Notes under the pieces: model-generated | The model's database searches: none | Seen by the model: only the letters and a program-made list of their open reading frames with translations | Told to the model about the DNA's origin: nothing | Part shown: positions 15,695 to 23,249 of the stretch, piece after piece | Layout of the letters: each line of letters opens with the position of its first letter | How positions within the stretch are numbered: the first letter of the stretch is position 1 | Made by a program: the position numbers and the translations under genes | Assembly (NCBI RefSeq): GCF_014385105.1 | Contig: NZ_JACRTE010000004.1 | Coordinates: 1 to 64,000, forward strand | Length of the DNA: 64,000 nucleotides | Reading direction: 5' to 3' | DNA from: Qingrenia yutianensis | Lineage (GTDB): Bacteria > Bacillota > Clostridia > UMGS1810

Positions 15695-16821
15695 TATTCG
15701 CCGTCACCGTCATAATTTTCCTCGGGCTTTGCCTCTTCCTCTTTCTCAACGGTTTTTTCGGCATACTTGTTTGCCTGGCGCTGTTTTTCCATTTCCTCGT
15801 TGTGAGCCGCCATAACCTTTTGAGTGATTTCGTCGATAAGTCCCTCGTGTTCTTTTAAGTAGAGCTTAACTTTTTCTTTGCCCTGACCGATTCTGTCGCC
15901 CTCATACGAGAACCACGAACCGCTTTTTTTGATGATGTCGTACGCAACCGCAACGTCGATTACGCATCCCTCTTTTGAAATGCCCTCGCCGTAGATGATG
16001 TCAAATTCTGCCTCTTTAAACGGGGGCGCCATTTTGTTTTTAACGATTTTAGCTTTTGTGATGTTTCCGATTTTCTGGTCGCCGACCTTAATCGGTTCAC
16101 CGCGCCTTATTTCAATTCGTATGGACGAATAGAATTTTAACGCACGTCCGCCCGTTGTGGTTTCGGGGTTGCCGTACATAACGCCCACTTTTTCGCGGAT
16201 TTGGTTTATAAAAACAGCCGCGGTGTTGCTTTTGCTCAAAATAGGCGTAAGCTTTCTGAGTGCCTGCGACATAAGGCGCGCGTGGAGTCCGACGAACGAA
16301 TCGCCCATAAGACCTGCAATTTCGGCTTTCGGAACGAGCGCCGCAACCGAGTCGATAACGATAAGGTCGAACGCGTTGCTTCGCGCGAGCGCCTCGCATA
16401 TTTCGAGAGCGTCGTCGCCCGAGTCGGGCTGTGAAACGATAAGCTTGTCAACGTCTACGCCGAGTTTGCGCGCATAAACAGGGTCAAGCGCGTGCTCCGC
16501 GTCGATAAACGCAACCTCGCCGCCGCGTTTTTGCGCCTCTGCGATGATGTGGAGCGAAACGGTGGTTTTACCCGACGATTCGGGACCGTAGATTTCGGTT
16601 ACCCTGCCGCGCGGAATACCGCCTATGCCGAGCGCGATGTCTATGCAAAGCGCGCCGGTGGGGATAACGTCCACCTCTTTGAGCGGTGCCGAGCCCAGAC
16701 GCATAATCGCGCCTTCGCCGTATTTTTTGTCTATCTGGCGTATCGCCTCGGCGATTGCCTTTTCTCTGCCCTCAACGTTGGCGTCGATGACGGTTATTTT
16801 CTTATCTTCTTTTTTTGCCAT
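15694..16821 (-). CDS. recA: Recombinase RecA
   Basis: DNA strand-exchange ATPase of homologous recombination and SOS induction. The chosen start (16821, with GGGAGG upstream) gives 375 residues beginning MAKKEDKK; an upstream in-frame start would add 22 unrelated residues. Seen: Walker A GPESSGKTT (79-87), VIDSVAALVPKAEI, the L1/L2 loop region with VFINQIREKVGVMYGNPETTTGGRALKFY, and an acidic C-terminal tail (KEEEAKPEENYDGDGE). No consensus LexA box was seen upstream. Confidence 0.97.
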   Translation of the reverse strand: MAKKEDKKITVIDANVEGREKAIAEAIRQIDKKYGEGAIMRLGSAPLKEVDVIPTGALCIDIALGIGGIPRGRVTEIYGPESSGKTTVSLHIIAEAQKRGGEVAFIDAEHALDPVYARKLGVDVDKLIVSQPDSGDDALEICEALARSNAFDLIVIDSVAALVPKAEIAGLMGDSFVGLHARLMSQALRKLTPILSKSNTAAVFINQIREKVGVMYGNPETTTGGRALKFYSSIRIEIRRGEPIKVGDQKIGNITKAKIVKNKMAPPFKEAEFDIIYGEGISKEGCVIDVAVAYDIIKKSGSWFSYEGDRIGQGKEKVKLYLKEHEGLIDEITQKVMAAHNEEMEKQRQANKYAEKTVEKEEEAKPEENYDGDGE

Positions 16822-16888
16822 TTTGAGCCTCCCGGCATACAGTTTTCGTATGTCTTGAAAAATTAAATCATATATACATTTTATCAAA

Positions 16889-16916
16889 CAAAGTGTACGA
16901 TAAAACGTACACTTTG
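16889..16916 (-). terminator. Perfect dyad between eda and recA, probable terminator
   Basis: CAAAGTGTACG/CGTACACTTTG, 11 bp, with a 6-base loop, starting 17 bases after the eda stop. On the minus strand it is followed by TTTGAT, a weak T tract. It may end eda transcription or act as an operator in front of recA. Confidence 0.5.
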
Positions 16917-16932
16917 ACCGTGTTTTGTAAAA

Positions 16933-17586
16933 TTATCTTGCAAGCGACGCACGTGCGTTTTTGATGTTTTCAACAAACTGCCTGCCCGTTTCTGTGATTG
17001 CTTTGTAGTCGCCTGTTTTTGCGCCCTTTGTAAGCGAGCTTCCTGCGCCTACCGCAGCAACACCTGCTTTAATCCACTGTGCAACGTTGTTAACGTCAAC
17101 ACCGCCCGTCGGCATAATGTTTGCCTGGGGGATAGGTCCTTTGATAGCTTTAACCATTCCGGGGCCGAAAGAGTCGCCGGGGAAAAGTTTAATGATGTCA
17201 ACGCCCATTTCAAGCGCCGCCACAACGTCTTTAATGGTCATAACGCCCGGCATACAGGGAATTGCATAACGGTTGCAAAGGCGAACCGTAGCTTCGTCGT
17301 AGCAGGGGCTTACTATGTACTGCGCGCCCGAAAGAATTGCAATTCGTGCGGTTTCCGCGTCGAGAACCGTGCCTGCGCCCAAAATCATCTCTCCGTTTTT
17401 GTATTCCGCGGCAAGCTCCTCAATAACTCTGTGTGCGCCGGGAACCGTGAATGTAAGCTCGATTGCGGGAACTCCGCCCTCAAGACACGCGTCCGATATT
17501 TTTTTTGCACTCTCTCCGTTTTCTGCTCTGACAACAGCCACAATGCCTGCGTCTTTGATTTTCTGAATAACTGTTTGTTTATCCAT
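16933..17586 (-). CDS. eda: KHG/KDPG aldolase (2-dehydro-3-deoxy-phosphogluconate aldolase)
   Basis: Splits KDPG to pyruvate and glyceraldehyde-3-phosphate, the last step of Entner-Doudoroff and hexuronate breakdown. With start 17586 (AAAGGAAG upstream) the protein has 217 residues. Seen: GIVAVVRAEN, AIELTFTVPGA with the catalytic Glu, GAGTVLD, YIVSPCYD, the IPCMPGVMT block, IIKLFPGD with the Schiff-base Lys, and MPTGGVDVNN. It stands alone, next to a glycosidase gene. A role in uronic-acid use fits the carbohydrate island but is inference. Confidence 0.92.
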   Translation of the reverse strand: MDKQTVIQKIKDAGIVAVVRAENGESAKKISDACLEGGVPAIELTFTVPGAHRVIEELAAEYKNGEMILGAGTVLDAETARIAILSGAQYIVSPCYDEATVRLCNRYAIPCMPGVMTIKDVVAALEMGVDIIKLFPGDSFGPGMVKAIKGPIPQANIMPTGGVDVNNVAQWIKAGVAAVGAGSSLTKGAKTGDYKAITETGRQFVENIKNARASLAR

Positions 17587-17667
17587 TTGCTTATACTTCC
17601 TTTCACTTATATATGGTTTGATTATACCACATATTTTTGATTTTTGCAATAGGTGAGCAAATAAATT

Positions 17668-19389
17668 TTACATACGGCAGAGCATCATAATTATCTCGGC
17701 GAAAACCGCGGCGGTAACGCCGTAGTCGCGGATATTTACGCGCTTAATTTCGGGAATGTACGCAAACGGCGCCTCGCCCGAGCATTTTATTTTCGACGGC
17801 GAAACTACAGAGCGCGAATCGTAAAATTCATACAAAACACCGCTGTTTTCGTATTGGCGCGCGATGTTTGACACAACGTCCGCCATAACTTTCTGCGCCT
17901 CTTTTTTGTAGCCGTAATCAAGCAGTGCAAGCGCGGTGAAATACGCAAAATACGGGTGCGCCGCACCGCGGTGGATACTGCCGTCGAATTTTTCTTCGTT
18001 CTTTGCAAGGCTCGGAACGGGGAAGGGCGTAAAAAATTCGTCGGTGTTGAATAGGTGCTTTGTTATGATTGAGTCGGCGCGCTTTTTATCGCAAAATCCC
18101 GCAAAAAGAGGCAGGAGCGACGCCGGGGTTTTAACCTTTATAAGCTTGTCGGTCGCGGCGCATCTGTCATAGTAAAATCCGTCGTCCTCGTCATAAAGAT
18201 AACGGTTTGCTGCGTCTTTGATACGGTCGTAAATCACGCTCCAGTAAAGGTGTTCGCCCGCTTTTCCGAGAATTTCCGCAATCTCCGACAGCGCCTTTGC
18301 CTCGTTTGCCATACAGCACGAAAAGTCGATTGCATAAATTTTGGAAATGCCGTCAAAGCGCGGTGACGAGTCCATTCTGCTTTCCTCACAGCGGTTTTCG
18401 GTTTCGGAAATTCTTATTTTCCACTCAAAAAGCATTTTGTCCTCGCAGGCGCGCGTTTCTATAATATAGTTTAAATATTTTTTCAGTTTTTCAAAGCTTT
18501 CGGACAAAATTGAAATGTCGCCCTGTGACTTGAAAAGCTGTAATGTTTGATACGCAAGTATCGGCGGTTCGATGTTTTCGCCCTTGAAATCGGGTGTTGC
18601 CGAGCTTGGAATAAATCCGTTTTCATCCTGTAAATCAAGCGCCGACATAAGGCACTGTTTCGCAAGATCGGGCGAGATACAGCGCATTGAATACGCGCAC
18701 ATTGCCGTGCAGAACGGCGACATTTTTTCGCCGTTAAGGCGCGACGGAGTGCACCACATACCGTTGAAACTGCCGTCCGCCGAGTAGGCGAGCGACTTTA
18801 AAACCGACATACTTTTGCCGAAAATCGCCGAGATGTTTTTAGGCATATCTTCCACAATGGGGAGTTTTGCGAAAAAGTCGAGCTTGCCCGAAATTTCGCG
18901 GTTAACCTCGGTTGTGAATGCCTCCTCCGCGTCGGCAGGCGCATTTTTTCCGCACGCGAACGCAGACACGCGGTATGCTTCGTTTTCTTCGGAATAAAGC
19001 GCAAAAGTGCCGTTTTCGCCCGTGTATATTTCGGTGTTTCCTTTCCTTATATATTCAACGTCGCCGTCAAAAACGCATTTGAGCTTGTATGCTTTAAGAC
19101 GGCGAACAAGCACGGCGTTCTGACGCACGAATATAAATTCAGCAGAGCTTATCGAGCCGTCGTTTGCCACAATGCTTGCCTTTATAAGGTCAGACGAAAC
19201 CACCTCGAAAATTATGTCGGACACATTTTCAAACGCGATATACAAATATGCCTTAAGCGCCGTGTTAAAGCCTAATCCGAGCCTGTCCGACAAAAGATTT
19301 GCCGAAATTGCTTCATTATATATATTATTGCCGTCGAGTGCGGAAAACGCGAACGACGCGCCGCCGCCCCAAACATTTGGAAGTGCCAT
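17668..19389 (-). CDS. MGH1/GH63-like (alpha/alpha)6 glycoside hydrolase
   Basis: The 573-residue protein lacks a signal peptide and should be cytoplasmic. Its C-terminal two thirds resembles the MGH1-like/GH63 barrel fold (mannosylglycerate, glucosylglycerate and related alpha-glycoside hydrolases). Seen: FNGMWCTPSRLNGEKMSPF, then ESRMDSSPRFDG where Asp340 occupies the position of the general acid in such enzymes, AIDFSCCMANEAKAL, DDGFYYDR, and a C-terminal SIHRGAAHPYFAY with NSGVLYEFYD. The N-terminal 190 residues look beta-rich. AGGAGG precedes the ATG, and a hairpin leader and promoter lie upstream. The substrate cannot be named. Confidence 0.7.
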   Translation of the reverse strand: MALPNVWGGGASFAFSALDGNNIYNEAISANLLSDRLGLGFNTALKAYLYIAFENVSDIIFEVVSSDLIKASIVANDGSISSAEFIFVRQNAVLVRRLKAYKLKCVFDGDVEYIRKGNTEIYTGENGTFALYSEENEAYRVSAFACGKNAPADAEEAFTTEVNREISGKLDFFAKLPIVEDMPKNISAIFGKSMSVLKSLAYSADGSFNGMWCTPSRLNGEKMSPFCTAMCAYSMRCISPDLAKQCLMSALDLQDENGFIPSSATPDFKGENIEPPILAYQTLQLFKSQGDISILSESFEKLKKYLNYIIETRACEDKMLFEWKIRISETENRCEESRMDSSPRFDGISKIYAIDFSCCMANEAKALSEIAEILGKAGEHLYWSVIYDRIKDAANRYLYDEDDGFYYDRCAATDKLIKVKTPASLLPLFAGFCDKKRADSIITKHLFNTDEFFTPFPVPSLAKNEEKFDGSIHRGAAHPYFAYFTALALLDYGYKKEAQKVMADVVSNIARQYENSGVLYEFYDSRSVVSPSKIKCSGEAPFAYIPEIKRVNIRDYGVTAAVFAEIIMMLCRM

Positions 19390-19408
19390 AGTTTTTCCTC
19401 CTTAAAAC

Positions 19409-19456
19409 AGCCGAAATTATGCCGTTTTGCACGGGTAAAATGTGCTATTTTCGGCT
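19409..19456 (-). promoter_or_regulatory. Hairpin in the 5' leader of the GH63-like gene
   Basis: AGCCGAAA (19409-19416) and TTTCGGCT (19449-19456) form an 8-bp stem that encloses a second GCAC/GTGC dyad. It lies between the predicted promoter and the start codon, so it is present in the transcript. It could be a regulatory RNA structure or a DNA operator. Confidence 0.4.
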
Positions 19457-19467
19457 AACTGCTTTTT

Positions 19468-19496
19468 ATTGTACCATATTTTTTTAAATTATGCAA
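19468..19496 (-). promoter_or_regulatory. Promoter of the GH63-like gene
   Basis: Minus strand TTGCAT (19496-19491), 17-bp spacer, TACAAT (19473-19468). Predicted leader of about 70 bases before the ATG. Confidence 0.65.
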
Positions 19497-20113
19497 CATT
19501 ATCCGTGTATAAACCATATATAAACCGCATTTTTGGGCGAAAAAGACGTGAAAATAATACATTGGAACGATAATTTTTACCCGAAAATGTGCTTCGGTTT
19601 TTTATAAAAACGGTATTCTCTCCCCACTTTGATACGATTTTAAGTGATTTTACGTGCAAAACATGTCGAAAAAGGGGGATTTTTGAGTAATTTTATGCAA
19701 AATTGCAAAAAATTTCAGCAAACAAATGTAAAATTTAAAAATTTTACAAATTGTTTGTGCAAATCTGCACATTAAATTTATCAAACCTTGAAATTTGCCT
19801 TTGTTAAGGCAAATTTTAATATTGCATTTTTTGCGTAAAACTAAAAAATATCACTCAAAAACGGCGCAAAAATCATAAAAAACGGGGCGGAAAAGTGCAA
19901 GTTGTTAAAATTTTGTTAAATTTGCACTAAATTTTTAACAATTTCGCAAAACGGGTATTTTTGGCTTAAAAAGGCGATATACTGTATTACAAAGGCATTT
20001 TTGGACACTTTTTAACCTCAAAACACGCAAAATTAAAAGTCTTAAAAGTTACAAAAAAGTTAAAAAACTTTGTGAAAATTAACAATAATTATTTTCCATA
20101 TTTTGTAAAAAAG
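19497..20113. other. Long AT-rich divergent intergenic region with nested dyads
   Basis: About 600 bp without a credible gene, between two divergent promoters. It contains several inverted repeats: TGTAAAATTT/AAATTTTACA (19727-19748, extendable outward with a bulge), AAATTTGCCTT/AAGGCAAATTT around a 4-base loop (19791-19816), and AGTGCAA/TTGCACT (19894-19928) overlapping a competing TTGTTAAAA/TTTTTAACAA pair (19902-19941). It is far longer than other gaps in the window. Function unknown. Confidence 0.5.
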
Positions 20114-20143
20114 TTGACAAATGCACGTTTTAAGAGTTAAACT
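20114..20143 (+). promoter_or_regulatory. Promoter of the G5/3D protein gene
   Basis: TTGACA (20114-20119), 18-bp spacer, TAAACT (20138-20143). Transcription would start about 155 bases before the ATG, leaving a long leader. Confidence 0.6.
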
Positions 20144-20156
20144 GTAAGTCCAAATA

Positions 20157-20280
20157 CCGAAGCGATATTTTTTCGCAGACTTTAAATTGCCGGAAATACA
20201 AGTTTTGGCAATCGGGTTTTATGACAGTTTATTTTTCAGCACGGCGAAATTCGGTTTCAAAATCTTCGGCAAAATAAAAC
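20157..20280 (+). ncRNA. Structured 5' leader RNA of unknown class
   Basis: The leader can fold into several helices: CCGAAG/CTTCGG (20157-20162 with 20264-20269) closing a multi-branch loop, GCGA/TCGC (20162-20176), ATTGCC/GGCAAT (20186-20212) and an alternative long-range GTTTTAT/ATAAAAC pair (20216-20222 with 20274-20280). Genes of this type often carry a ydaO c-di-AMP riboswitch, but its conserved blocks were not found. It is a candidate cis-regulatory RNA only. Confidence 0.3.
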
Positions 20281-20305
20281 AGGTATGAGGAATTAGGAGG
20301 ATATT

Positions 20306-21334
20306 ATGTTACAAAAAACAGCAAGGGGCAACAAGAGAATTGCTGTTATTTCAGGCCTTTTAGTGTCTGTTCTCTTGACTGTGACGGTTTACGCGGCGTC
20401 AGATTACACCGCAAACGTTACGGACGGCACCGAAGCTTTGTATTCAAGCTTTATTACAAGGCAGAAGGTTGTCGATTTGCTCGAAAACAATCTTTCCGTA
20501 AGAAAAACGGATAAGTCTTTTACCGACGCGAGAAGCTTTGCTCTCGGCAAAACGAAAAGGATTACCGTTGACGACGGAGGAGAAATTAAGGAGCTCTACA
20601 CAGAGGCAACTTACGTGCAGGAGCTTATTGATGAAAATGTCATCAAGCTTACAAGCGATTTCGACTTTTTAAACGTTGCGTCGGACGCGCTTATCACAAA
20701 CGATTTAAAAATTGAGGTTACGCACGTTACCTCAAAAACCTACAAAACAACGTTTGATGTGCCGTATAAAACCATCACCGAGTATGACGATACGCTTAAA
20801 AAAGGCGAAACAATCGTCGTTCAGGAGGGCGAAAACGGCGTTGCTGAAAACACCGTTGAGGTTATTTATCACAACGGAGCGGAGTTTACAAAAAACTGTT
20901 CGCAGACTGTTATAAAGGAAAAGAAAGACAAAATCGTGAAAATCGGCACGCTCGAATATGAGCCGGTTATGCCCGAAGTGGTTGAACCGATTGCGAGCGT
21001 GGGTGCCGTGAGCGAAGAAAAAACGCTTCCTGCGCCGATTAAGTTTAAAGCGTCGGCATATTGCGCGTGCAGTGCTTGCTGCGGAAAATCGACGGGAATT
21101 ACCGCGTCGGGAATGAAGGCGCAGTACGGCACGGTTGCGGTTGACCCGAGGGTTATTCCGCTCGGAACGCGTCTTTATATAGAAGCGTCGGACGGTTCGT
21201 TTGTTTACGGCGAATGTATCGCGGCAGACACCGGCGGTGCGATTAAGGGAAACAAAGTCGATTTGTTCTTCCCGTCACATTCCGAGGCGCTCTCGTTCGG
21301 CAGACGCACGGTTAATGTTTATATATTGGGTTAA
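20306..21334 (+). CDS. YabE-like cell-wall protein with G5 and 3D domains
   Basis: Secreted or membrane-anchored 342-residue protein, likely a peptidoglycan-remodelling factor. Seen: an N-terminal hydrophobic helix (about 11-31), a DUF348/YabE-like stretch, a G5 domain (about 140-215, VPYKTITEYDDTLKKGE to TVEVIYHNG), and a C-terminal 3D domain (about 245-340) with ASAYCACSACCGKSTGITAS, VAVDPRVIPLGTRLYIE and the eponymous aspartates in ADTGGAIKGNKVDLFF. The 3D domain is related to the catalytic core of MltA and resuscitation-promoting-factor-like proteins. AGGAGG lies before the ATG. A terminator follows. Confidence 0.88.
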   Translation: MLQKTARGNKRIAVISGLLVSVLLTVTVYAASDYTANVTDGTEALYSSFITRQKVVDLLENNLSVRKTDKSFTDARSFALGKTKRITVDDGGEIKELYTEATYVQELIDENVIKLTSDFDFLNVASDALITNDLKIEVTHVTSKTYKTTFDVPYKTITEYDDTLKKGETIVVQEGENGVAENTVEVIYHNGAEFTKNCSQTVIKEKKDKIVKIGTLEYEPVMPEVVEPIASVGAVSEEKTLPAPIKFKASAYCACSACCGKSTGITASGMKAQYGTVAVDPRVIPLGTRLYIEASDGSFVYGECIAADTGGAIKGNKVDLFFPSHSEALSFGRRTVNVYILG

Positions 21335-21350
21335 AATGAGAATATGATAT

Positions 21351-21385
21351 AAAAAAATCAGACGGATTTTTCCGTCTGATTTTTT
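21351..21385 (+). terminator. Bidirectional terminator between the 3D-protein gene and rex
   Basis: ATCAGACGGA/TCCGTCTGAT around a TTTT loop, with a run of seven A on the left and T on the right. It serves the plus-strand gene ending at 21334 and the minus-strand rex gene ending at 21416. Confidence 0.92.
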
Positions 21386-21415
21386 GTTTGCTGTTGATTT
21401 GTATTGTCCGAAAAA

Positions 21416-22048
21416 TCAATCGTCCAACGCGTTGAGTTTATACGACAGCATCATCAAACTGTCGGAGAGGTGGACGTTTTCGATAACAACGTTTTCCTGT
21501 TCGTCCAATTCCGTATACGAAAAATTCCAAATTGCCTTAATTCCGAGCGAAATGAGGTTTTCCGCGACCGATTTCACCGCCGTACGCGGAACGGCGAGAA
21601 TGGCAATATCCGGCTGATTTTCGCTTATAAAATCTGCAATGCCGTCATAGTCCGAAATGGTTAAATCGCTTATCTTTCTGCCGACTTTCGCCTTGTCGTT
21701 GTCAAACACGCCGACAAGCATGAAACCTCTTTTTTTGAAATTTGTATGGTTGGCGAGCGCGTGGCCCAAATATCCGGCGCCGACGATAATTGTCTTTCTG
21801 CCCGAATATAAGCCCAAAATTGCGCCTATTTCCTTGTGAAGCATTTCGACGTTATACCCATACCCCTGCTGACCGAAACCGCCGAAAAAGTTGAAATCCT
21901 GCCTTATCTGCGATGCGGTGACGCCCATTTTACGGCTTAGCTCACTTGATGATATTCTGTAAATCTGTTTTTTCAAAAGGTCGTCAAGGTATCGGTAATA
22001 CCTCGGCAGTCTGCGTGCAACTACGTCGGGAACTTTCCTTTCCTTCAT
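21416..22048 (-). CDS. rex: Redox-sensing transcriptional repressor Rex
   Basis: Binds operator DNA when NAD+ is high and leaves it when NADH rises. The 210-residue protein has the N-terminal winged helix (about 1-75, RLPRYYRYLDDL and SSSELSRKMGVTASQIRQDFNFFG), the Rossmann fold with IIVGAGYLGHAL (about 87-98), DNDKAKVG, and the C-terminal domain-swapped helix. It is the third gene after aconitase and isocitrate dehydrogenase, 19 bp behind the latter, so redox sensing is probably cotranscribed with the oxidative TCA branch. Confidence 0.95.
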   Translation of the reverse strand: MKERKVPDVVARRLPRYYRYLDDLLKKQIYRISSSELSRKMGVTASQIRQDFNFFGGFGQQGYGYNVEMLHKEIGAILGLYSGRKTIIVGAGYLGHALANHTNFKKRGFMLVGVFDNDKAKVGRKISDLTISDYDGIADFISENQPDIAILAVPRTAVKSVAENLISLGIKAIWNFSYTELDEQENVVIENVHLSDSLMMLSYKLNALDD

Positions 22049-22067
22049 CTCAATACCCCCGAAAAAA

Positions 22068-23228
22068 TCAAAGCTTTTCTATTGTTTCCATAACGTATGC
22101 GGCAAATTCCTTTGCTGTCGCACCGTCTTTATTGCCGGTTACGACAACCTTTTTCTCTTTTTCGGCGCAGATTGTGAGCGCCTCGTCGAGAAGGTGTGCC
22201 TTGTCGGCAAAGCCGATGTGGCGAAGGAGCATTTCAGCCGCGCGCAGTATGCTGGACGGGTTTGCGTATTCCGCAATGCCCTCCTCAACCATACGCGGAG
22301 CAGAGCCGTGAATAGCCTCAAACATAGCATATTTTTTGCCGAGATTTGAGCTTCCTGCCGTGCCGACACCGCCCTGAATCTGCGCCGCCTCGTCGGTGAT
22401 GATGTCGCCGTATAGGTTGGGCAGAACGAACACTTCAAACGAACTTCTGATGTCCTCGTTGATGAGATTTGCCGTCATAATGTCAACATACCACGAGTCG
22501 AGCGTTATGCCGGGATAATCCTCGGCAACCTTTTTGCAGATGTCCAAAAACTTGCCGTCGGTGGTTTTTATGATATTCGCCTTTGTAACGGCGGAAACGC
22601 GCTTTTTGCCGTTGTTTTTTGCAAACTCAAACGCCGCGCGCGCAATTCGCTCACAACCGCCCGTGGTGTGTATGCAAAAGTCCACCGCAAGGTCGTCGGT
22701 GACGTTGATACCCTGTGAGCCTACCGCATACGAACCCTCGGTGTTTTCGCGGAAGAACGTCCAGTCAATGCCTTTTTCGGGCACTTTAACGGGGCGCACG
22801 TTCGCAAAAAGGTCAAGCTCACGGCGCATTGTAACGTTTGCGCTCTCAAGATTGGGCAAGCCGTCGCCCTTGCTGGGGGTGGTTGTCGGACCTTTCAGGA
22901 GCACGTTGCATTTTTTAATCTCCGCCATAACGTCGTCGGGGATTGATTTAAGTTGTTTTACGCGGTTTTCAATGGTAAGACCTTCAATTTTTTTAAGCTC
23001 AACTTTTCCGCTTTTAATTTCGTCTTTGAGCAGAAAATTAAGAATATTTTCCGCCTCGCGGAGAATTATCGGACCAATTCCGTCGCCGGGGATTATGCCG
23101 ATAACGATTTTGTCAAGCGCGGTAAAATCGGTGAAATCTTCGTTTTGATTGAGTTTTTCGGCTCTTTCAAGCTGTTTTTTCAAAAGTTCTGCGAATTTTT
23201 CGGTTGCATTGTTTATGTAATCGTTCAT
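22068..23228 (-). CDS. icd: Isocitrate dehydrogenase (isocitrate/isopropylmalate dehydrogenase family)
   Basis: Oxidative decarboxylation of isocitrate to 2-oxoglutarate. The 386-residue protein has IGIIPGDGIGPII, the substrate loop ESANVTMRRELDLFANVRPVK (first part of the domain), the YAVGSQGINV region, KANIIKTTDGKF, the metal aspartates in NLYGDIITDEAAQ and GTAGSSNLG, and FEAIHGSAPR with the nucleotide-binding HG. The pattern resembles NAD-linked isocitrate dehydrogenases more than LeuB. Position between aconitase and rex supports the isocitrate call; the cofactor is inferred. Confidence 0.85.
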   Translation of the reverse strand: MNDYINNATEKFAELLKKQLERAEKLNQNEDFTDFTALDKIVIGIIPGDGIGPIILREAENILNFLLKDEIKSGKVELKKIEGLTIENRVKQLKSIPDDVMAEIKKCNVLLKGPTTTPSKGDGLPNLESANVTMRRELDLFANVRPVKVPEKGIDWTFFRENTEGSYAVGSQGINVTDDLAVDFCIHTTGGCERIARAAFEFAKNNGKKRVSAVTKANIIKTTDGKFLDICKKVAEDYPGITLDSWYVDIMTANLINEDIRSSFEVFVLPNLYGDIITDEAAQIQGGVGTAGSSNLGKKYAMFEAIHGSAPRMVEEGIAEYANPSSILRAAEMLLRHIGFADKAHLLDEALTICAEKEKKVVVTGNKDGATAKEFAAYVMETIEKL

Positions 23229-23249
23229 TTTTTCTCTCCCAAATATCTG

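Noticed and set aside
16836..16852. CATAC-N7-GTATG dyad in the recA leader as a LexA box
   Set aside because: It does not fit the GAAC-N4-GTTC core of Gram-positive SOS boxes, so it is left as an unassigned dyad.
20144..20305. ydaO-type c-di-AMP riboswitch before the 3D-domain gene
   Set aside because: The expected conserved GGGGTGAA and late GCTAACCTC-like blocks are absent.
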